From NCBI RefSeq assembly GCF_001653335.1, contig NZ_CP015079.1, positions 3,410,001 through 3,474,000 of the forward strand: a stretch of 64,000 bases of DNA. The letters are read 5' to 3'. The translations under genes and the position numbers were made by a program. This DNA is from Nocardioides dokdonensis FR1436. Lineage in GTDB: Bacteria; Actinomycetota; Actinomycetes; Propionibacteriales; Nocardioidaceae. Positions 60,380 to 64,000 of this stretch are shown piece after piece; position 1 is the stretch's first letter; each line of letters begins with the position of its first letter. The notes below the pieces were generated by a model, which saw only the letters and a program-made list of their open reading frames with translations, ran no database searches and had not been told where the DNA came from.

Positions 60380-61741
60380 TCACATGCCGTCGATGAGTCG
60401 CTGCACTCGTTCGTCGTAGGCCTTGAACGGGTCCTTGCACAGCACCGTGCGCTGCGCCTGGTCGTTGAGCTTCAGGTGCACCCAGTCGACGGTGAAGTCG
60501 CGACGGCGCTCCTGTGCGCGTCGGATGAACTCGCCGCGCAGCCGGGCCCGGGTGGTCTGCGGTGGCACCGACTTCGCCTCGAAGATCTTCAGGTCGGTGG
60601 TGACCCGGGCGACCTGGCCACGCTTCTGGAGCAGGTAGTACAACCCGCGACCGCGGTGGATGTCGTGGTAGGCCAGATCGAGCTGGGCGACACGGGCGTG
60701 GCTCATCGGCAGACCGTGCTTGGCGCGGTAGGCCTCGATCAGCTTCCACTTGATGACCCAGTCGATCTCGCGGTCCACCAGACCCAGGTCGTCGGACTCG
60801 ACGGCCTTCAACGTGCGCTCCCACAGGTCGAGGGTCTGCTCGATGACCGGGGTGCTGATCTGGCGGCGGTCGACGAAGTCGCGCGCCCGGGACAGGTACT
60901 CCGACTGGATGTCCAGCGCGCTGGCCTCCCGACCGTTCGCCAGCCTCACCTTGCGCCGCCCGGTGGGGTCGTGCGAGATCTCCCGGATCGCCCGGATCGG
61001 GTTCTCCATCGTGAGGTCGCGCATCACGACCCCCTCCTCGATCATCCGCAGCACCAGGTCGCAGCTGGCGACCTTGAGCATCGTGGTGGTCTCGGACATG
61101 TTGGAGTCGCCGACGATGACGTGCAGGCGCCGGTACTTCTCGGCGTCGGCGTGCGGCTCGTCGCGGGTGTTGATGATGGGCCGCGACCGGGTCGTGGCGC
61201 TGGAGACCCCCTCCCAGATGTGCTCGGCACGCTGCGAGACCGAGTACGACGCCCCGCGAGGTGTCTGGGTGACCTTGCCGGCGCCGACGATGATCTGGCG
61301 GGTGACCAGGAACGGGATCAGAATGTCGGCGAGGCGGGAGAACTCGCCGGCGCGGCCCACCAGGTAGTTCTCGTGGCAGCCGTAGGAGTTGCCGGCAGAG
61401 TCGGTGTTGTTCTTGAACAGGTAGATCTCGCCGGCGATGCCCTCGTCGTGCAGGCGCTGCTCCGCGTCGAGCAGCAGGCCCTCGAGCACCCGCTCCCCCG
61501 CCTTGTCGTGGGTGACGAGCTCGGTGATGTCGTCGCACTCCGGCGTCGCGTACTCCGGGTGGCTGCCGACGTCCAGGTAGAGCCGGGCACCGTTGCGCAG
61601 GAAGACGTTGCTGCTGCGGCCCCAGCTGACGACCTTGCGAAACAGGTAGCGCGCCACCTCGTCCGGGCTGAGTCGTCGTTGACCCTGGAACGTGCAGGTG
61701 ACGCCGTACTCGTTCTCGATCCCGAAGATCCGGCGGTCCAT
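60380..61741 (-). CDS. pafA: PafA, Pup-protein ligase
   Basis: 453 residues, the family's usual length. Attaches the prokaryotic ubiquitin-like protein Pup to lysines of target proteins for proteasomal degradation. The N-terminal [18 protein letters not shown] carries the metal-binding Glu residues of the glutamine-synthetase-like fold. [15 protein letters not shown] and [25 protein letters not shown] are strongly conserved. TAGTGT 6 nt before the ATG indicates a leaderless start of its own. Confidence 0.96.
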   Translation of the reverse strand: MDRRIFGIENEYGVTCTFQGQRRLSPDEVARYLFRKVVSWGRSSNVFLRNGARLYLDVGSHPEYATPECDDITELVTHDKAGERVLEGLLLDAEQRLHDEGIAGEIYLFKNNTDSAGNSYGCHENYLVGRAGEFSRLADILIPFLVTRQIIVGAGKVTQTPRGASYSVSQRAEHIWEGVSSATTRSRPIINTRDEPHADAEKYRRLHVIVGDSNMSETTTMLKVASCDLVLRMIEEGVVMRDLTMENPIRAIREISHDPTGRRKVRLANGREASALDIQSEYLSRARDFVDRRQISTPVIEQTLDLWERTLKAVESDDLGLVDREIDWVIKWKLIEAYRAKHGLPMSHARVAQLDLAYHDIHRGRGLYYLLQKRGQVARVTTDLKIFEAKSVPPQTTRARLRGEFIRRAQERRRDFTVDWVHLKLNDQAQRTVLCKDPFKAYDERVQRLIDGM

Positions 61742-61747
61742 GCATGC

Positions 61748-61753
61748 ACACTA
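61748..61753 (-). promoter_or_regulatory. -10 box of pafA
   Basis: TAGTGT on the minus strand, 6 nt before the ATG at 61741; gives pafA its own promoter despite the operon-like run. Confidence 0.5.
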
Positions 61754-61803
61754 CGACCCGCCCGGTCGCTTCGGGTGGACCAGCAAGACACCGGCACGGC
61801 TCG

Positions 61804-62766
61804 TCAACCCACGCGCAGCACCACGAAGTCGCCCCAGCGACGCCACCGGTCGCGGACGCGCGCCCGCCCGGTAGCGCCGTACATCGAGTCCTCCACCAGC
61901 CGGCGCCACGTGTCGAGGCGACGCACGTCGTGGGGACGGTCGAGGGCGCGGTCGATCTCGTGCATCACCACGACCGGGTGGTTGAGCAGGTCGTCGAGGG
62001 TGTAGCCACCCCGTTCGTACGCCGCCTCGCGCAGGCCGCGCTCGCGGCGCAGGTCGGCGCGGTGCTGGGCCTTGTCCCGGTGCACTCCTCCGTCGTACTC
62101 GTGGACGCGCCGGGTGCCGGTGAGCCGCAGGTCGGCGCGACCCACGACGCGACCCTCGTCGTCGTGCAGGACGGCCTGCGGCTCGACGAGGACCCCCAGG
62201 ACCCGGTGCAGCACACGCAGCACGGTCTCCCCCGCCGACTCGGTCTGGCGGTGCGACAGCCGCCAGGCAGCCCGCAGCACCCGCACCCCCGGCCGCCCGC
62301 TGCGGAGCAGCTGCTCCATGGCCTCGGGGTCGAGGTGGCCCAGCTGCAGGGCCGAGTCGATCATGATGACCACGTCCAGGACCCCGAAGTCACGAGCGGC
62401 GCGGAGCAGGATCTCGGTGGGTGTGTCGAGGGGCAGCTGTCGGCGGTCCTGGGCCTCGCGCGGCCCCACCAACCGGGAGCAGACCAGGCCGGCCCGCCGC
62501 GGCCGGCGATCCTTCTGGTGCACGGCCGCGAAGACGGGGACGTGGTCGGGCAGCTGCGGCAGGCGCCAGCCCAGCACCCGCGCCGCGGTCACCGACGTGA
62601 AGACCGCCGACTCCGGAAGCACCAACAGATATGCCTTCAGATCGCTGACGAACTGAGCATCATCGTGCTGGTCCTCGACCAGGTCGTCGTACAGGCCGTG
62701 ACTGATGCGCCTCTTGCCCACCAGGCGCAGGTGGCCCCTCACGGGGGTCGACGGGGTGGAGTCCAT
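61804..62766 (-). CDS. AbiEi/DUF559-like protein (Vsr-type nuclease fold)
   Basis: 320 residues. The N-terminal part (SDLKAYLLVLPESAVFTSVTAARVLGWRLP) resembles the AbiEi antitoxin-type region. The C-terminal half has a DUF559/Vsr-like nuclease core: SAGETVLRVLHRVLG, VVGRADLRLTGTRRVHEYDGGVHRDKAQHRADLRRERGLREAAY, with the GRADL and VHEYDG acidic residues. ATG 62766 was chosen because longer frames run into a phased palindrome. It lies between prcA and pafA, where I would expect no gene. Confidence 0.75.
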   Translation of the reverse strand: MDSTPSTPVRGHLRLVGKRRISHGLYDDLVEDQHDDAQFVSDLKAYLLVLPESAVFTSVTAARVLGWRLPQLPDHVPVFAAVHQKDRRPRRAGLVCSRLVGPREAQDRRQLPLDTPTEILLRAARDFGVLDVVIMIDSALQLGHLDPEAMEQLLRSGRPGVRVLRAAWRLSHRQTESAGETVLRVLHRVLGVLVEPQAVLHDDEGRVVGRADLRLTGTRRVHEYDGGVHRDKAQHRADLRRERGLREAAYERGGYTLDDLLNHPVVVMHEIDRALDRPHDVRRLDTWRRLVEDSMYGATGRARVRDRWRRWGDFVVLRVG

Positions 62767-62834
62767 GGCGCCAGCCTGAGGCGAAAACGCGCTACCGAAA
62801 CGACCGCTCAGCGATCTGTGGATAGCCAAGGTGT

Positions 62835-62895
62835 GTCGTTTGGTCACCAACGACGCGGATTCGGCCCTGAGAAGTGCCGTTGGTGACCAAACGGC
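62835..62895. repeat. Pair of 20-bp palindromes, inverted, 41-bp spacing
   Basis: Forward copy 62835-62854 (GTCGTTTGGTCACCAACGAC) and reverse copy 62876-62895 (GCCGTTGGTGACCAAACGGC). The reverse copy is forward relative to prcA and begins 26 nt after its stop. The forward copy lies 68 bp upstream of the DUF559-like ATG. Confidence 0.9.
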
Positions 62896-62921
62896 ACGGA
62901 AGTCCCGTGCCGCAGGTGGGG

Positions 62922-63725
62922 TCAGGGGGCGACGGGAGGCTCGCCTGCCGCACCCGGCGACCCGGTGCCGTCGGTGCCGGGTGGCGCAACGGCGTCGGGA
63001 CCCGGGTCAGCGTCGGGGACGGCGGTCCCGGCGTGCTCGAGGACGGCCTGGATCCGCAGCGGACTCAGCCGGCTGAACTTGCGGGGCTGGGTGCGGGTCC
63101 GGTCCAGGACCGCGACCTCGAGGTCGTCGGCGGCGATGCGGCGGTCCTCGCTGTCGCTGTGCCCCAGAGCAGCCACGGCGAGGGCGAGAGCGCCGTCGAG
63201 GTCGTTGCCGGGGCGGTAGTGCTCCTCGAGGTAGCCGGCCACCGCCTCGGCGGCACCGCCCATCACGGCGAACTGGTGCTCGTCGGCGACCTGGCCGTCG
63301 TAGGTGAGGCGGTAGAGCTGGTCCTCGGCGGCGCTGGCCCCGATCTCGGCGACGAACAGCTCCACCTCGTAGGGCTTCTCACCGCCGCTGGAGAAGATGG
63401 TGCCGAGGGTCTGGGCGTAGGCGTTCGCCAGGCTGCGCCCGGTCACGTCGCGCCGGTCGTAGGCGTAGCCGCGCATGTCGGCGAGGCGCACCCCGGCGAT
63501 GCGCAGGTTCTCGAACTCGTTGTAGCGCCCCACCGCGGCGAAGGCGATCCGGTCATAGATCTCCGAGACCTTGTGCAGGGCCTGGGAGGGGTTCTGGGAG
63601 GCGAAGAGGATGCCGTCGGCGTACTGCACCGCCACCACCGACCGACCGCGGGCGATGCCCTTGCGGGCGAAGTCGGCTCGGTCCTTCATCAGCTGCTCGG
63701 GCGAGACGTAGAAGGGGGCACTCAT
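62922..63725 (-). CDS. prcA: PrcA, 20S proteasome alpha subunit
   Basis: 267 residues. Forms the outer, gating rings of the 20S core. Starts [27 protein letters not shown]; the N-terminal gating residues and the [18 protein letters not shown] motif are typical. The tail beyond residue 235 is Pro/Gly/Asp-rich and longer than in M. tuberculosis. The ATG at 63725 has GGAGG 11 nt upstream and is preferred over 63743, which would overlap prcB. Confidence 0.94.
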   Translation of the reverse strand: MSAPFYVSPEQLMKDRADFARKGIARGRSVVAVQYADGILFASQNPSQALHKVSEIYDRIAFAAVGRYNEFENLRIAGVRLADMRGYAYDRRDVTGRSLANAYAQTLGTIFSSGGEKPYEVELFVAEIGASAAEDQLYRLTYDGQVADEHQFAVMGGAAEAVAGYLEEHYRPGNDLDGALALAVAALGHSDSEDRRIAADDLEVAVLDRTRTQPRKFSRLSPLRIQAVLEHAGTAVPDADPGPDAVAPPGTDGTGSPGAAGEPPVAP

Positions 63726-63729
63726 CTGC

Positions 63730-64000
63730 TCAGGCACCTCCATCCAGGGGGGCGTGGGGTCCGTCGGGTCTGCCCATCCGCCCGGCGATGACGCGCTCGG
63801 AGACCTCCGCGACCCGGTCCTCGTCGATGGTGCGCCCGCCCTCGGCGGTGATGACGTGGACCATCGGGAAGATCCGGCGCGCCACGTCGGGCCCGCCGGT
63901 CGCGGAGTCGTCGTCGGCGGCGTCGTACAGCGCCTGGATGGCCAGTGTCACGGCCTGGTTCTCGTCGAGGTCGGGCCGGTAGAGCTTCTTCAGGGCCCCG
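63730..64000 (-). CDS. prcB: PrcB, 20S proteasome beta subunit, 5' part beyond window
   Basis: About 90 C-terminal codons are visible, beginning [17 protein letters not shown] and running [33 protein letters not shown] to PLDGGA. The catalytic N-terminal threonine is outside the window. The stop is 4 nt before the prcA ATG, the normal prcB-prcA order. Pup and dop should lie further right. Confidence 0.94.
   Translation of the reverse strand, partial: GALKKLYRPDLDENQAVTLAIQALYDAADDDSATGGPDVARRIFPMVHVITAEGGRTIDEDRVAEVSERVIAGRMGRPDGPHAPLDGGA

Noticed and set aside
59043..61751. A 902-residue protein spanning FKBP and pafA
   Set aside because: The pafA part is an out-of-frame shadow; the FKBP lipoprotein has its own start, signal peptide and ribosome site at 60143.

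Overview
The window comes from a very GC-rich (about 70 % or more) actinobacterium. A Pup-proteasome locus (prcB, prcA, pafA, pafB, pafC), RbpA, a FurA-KatG pair, a DUF222-HNH gene of the 13E12 type and many leaderless starts (TANNNT 6-7 nt before ATG/GTG) all support this. Gene content and style suggest Nocardioides or another Nocardioidaceae; that is an inference from memory, not a database result. No rRNA, tRNA, phage, IS element or cas gene was found.

Layout. 1-3.0 kb: sbcDC on the minus strand, with a PafBC-type DNA-damage promoter. 3.0-6.9 kb: an FAD oxidoreductase, then furA-katG behind a perfect palindrome. 7-13 kb: fdhD, pepN, a secreted S55-type peptidase and a lipoprotein. 13-25 kb: housekeeping and stress genes, including a frameshifted class V aminotransferase, zinc-free MDR reductase, OsmC, SDR, cyclophilin lipoprotein, D-threonine aldolase-like enzyme, GH26 mannanase, SGNH hydrolase and VOC protein. 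25-30 kb: ComB-like phosphatase, DUF222-HNH nuclease under SOS-like signals, NUDIX, and a phosphatase/GrpB/membrane operon. 30-43 kb: LysR with YeiH-like exporter, PhoD, alcohol dehydrogenase, an XRE-MurA fusion, GDPD, MFS, rbpA behind a SigR-type promoter, and fxsA-ppm-lnt. 43-49 kb: a TetR-controlled, translationally coupled acyl-CoA operon ending in a frameshifted GNAT gene. 49-52 kb: lysine 2,3-aminomutase-like enzyme, Lrp regulator and a 5'-3' exonuclease. 52-64 kb: the minus-strand run prcB-prcA-(AbiEi/DUF559-like gene)-pafA-FKBP-pafB-pafC-tatA-tatC-(hypothetical)-helY. pup and dop would be expected just beyond the right edge.

DNA repair and protein turnover are linked here. PafB and PafC activate DNA-damage genes in mycobacteria through the motif TTGTCRGTG-N8-TANNNT. 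That motif is perfect in front of sbcD and nearly perfect in front of the HNH gene in this same window.

The strongest unexplained signal is a family of 20-bp near-palindromes with consensus GYCGTTTGGTCACCAACGRC. They lie in four intergenic regions (50.4, 52.2, 60.3 and 62.8 kb), always repeated at exactly 41 bp, with spacers unrelated between loci. At each locus the first copy after the upstream gene lies in the same orientation relative to that gene, 26-49 nt past its stop codon. A tenth copy sits inside the acyl-CoA synthetase gene. Second, the two frameshifted genes break at the same 8-mer, CTGTCCCC, in the same register, which points to a context-specific base-calling error or an unusual event.
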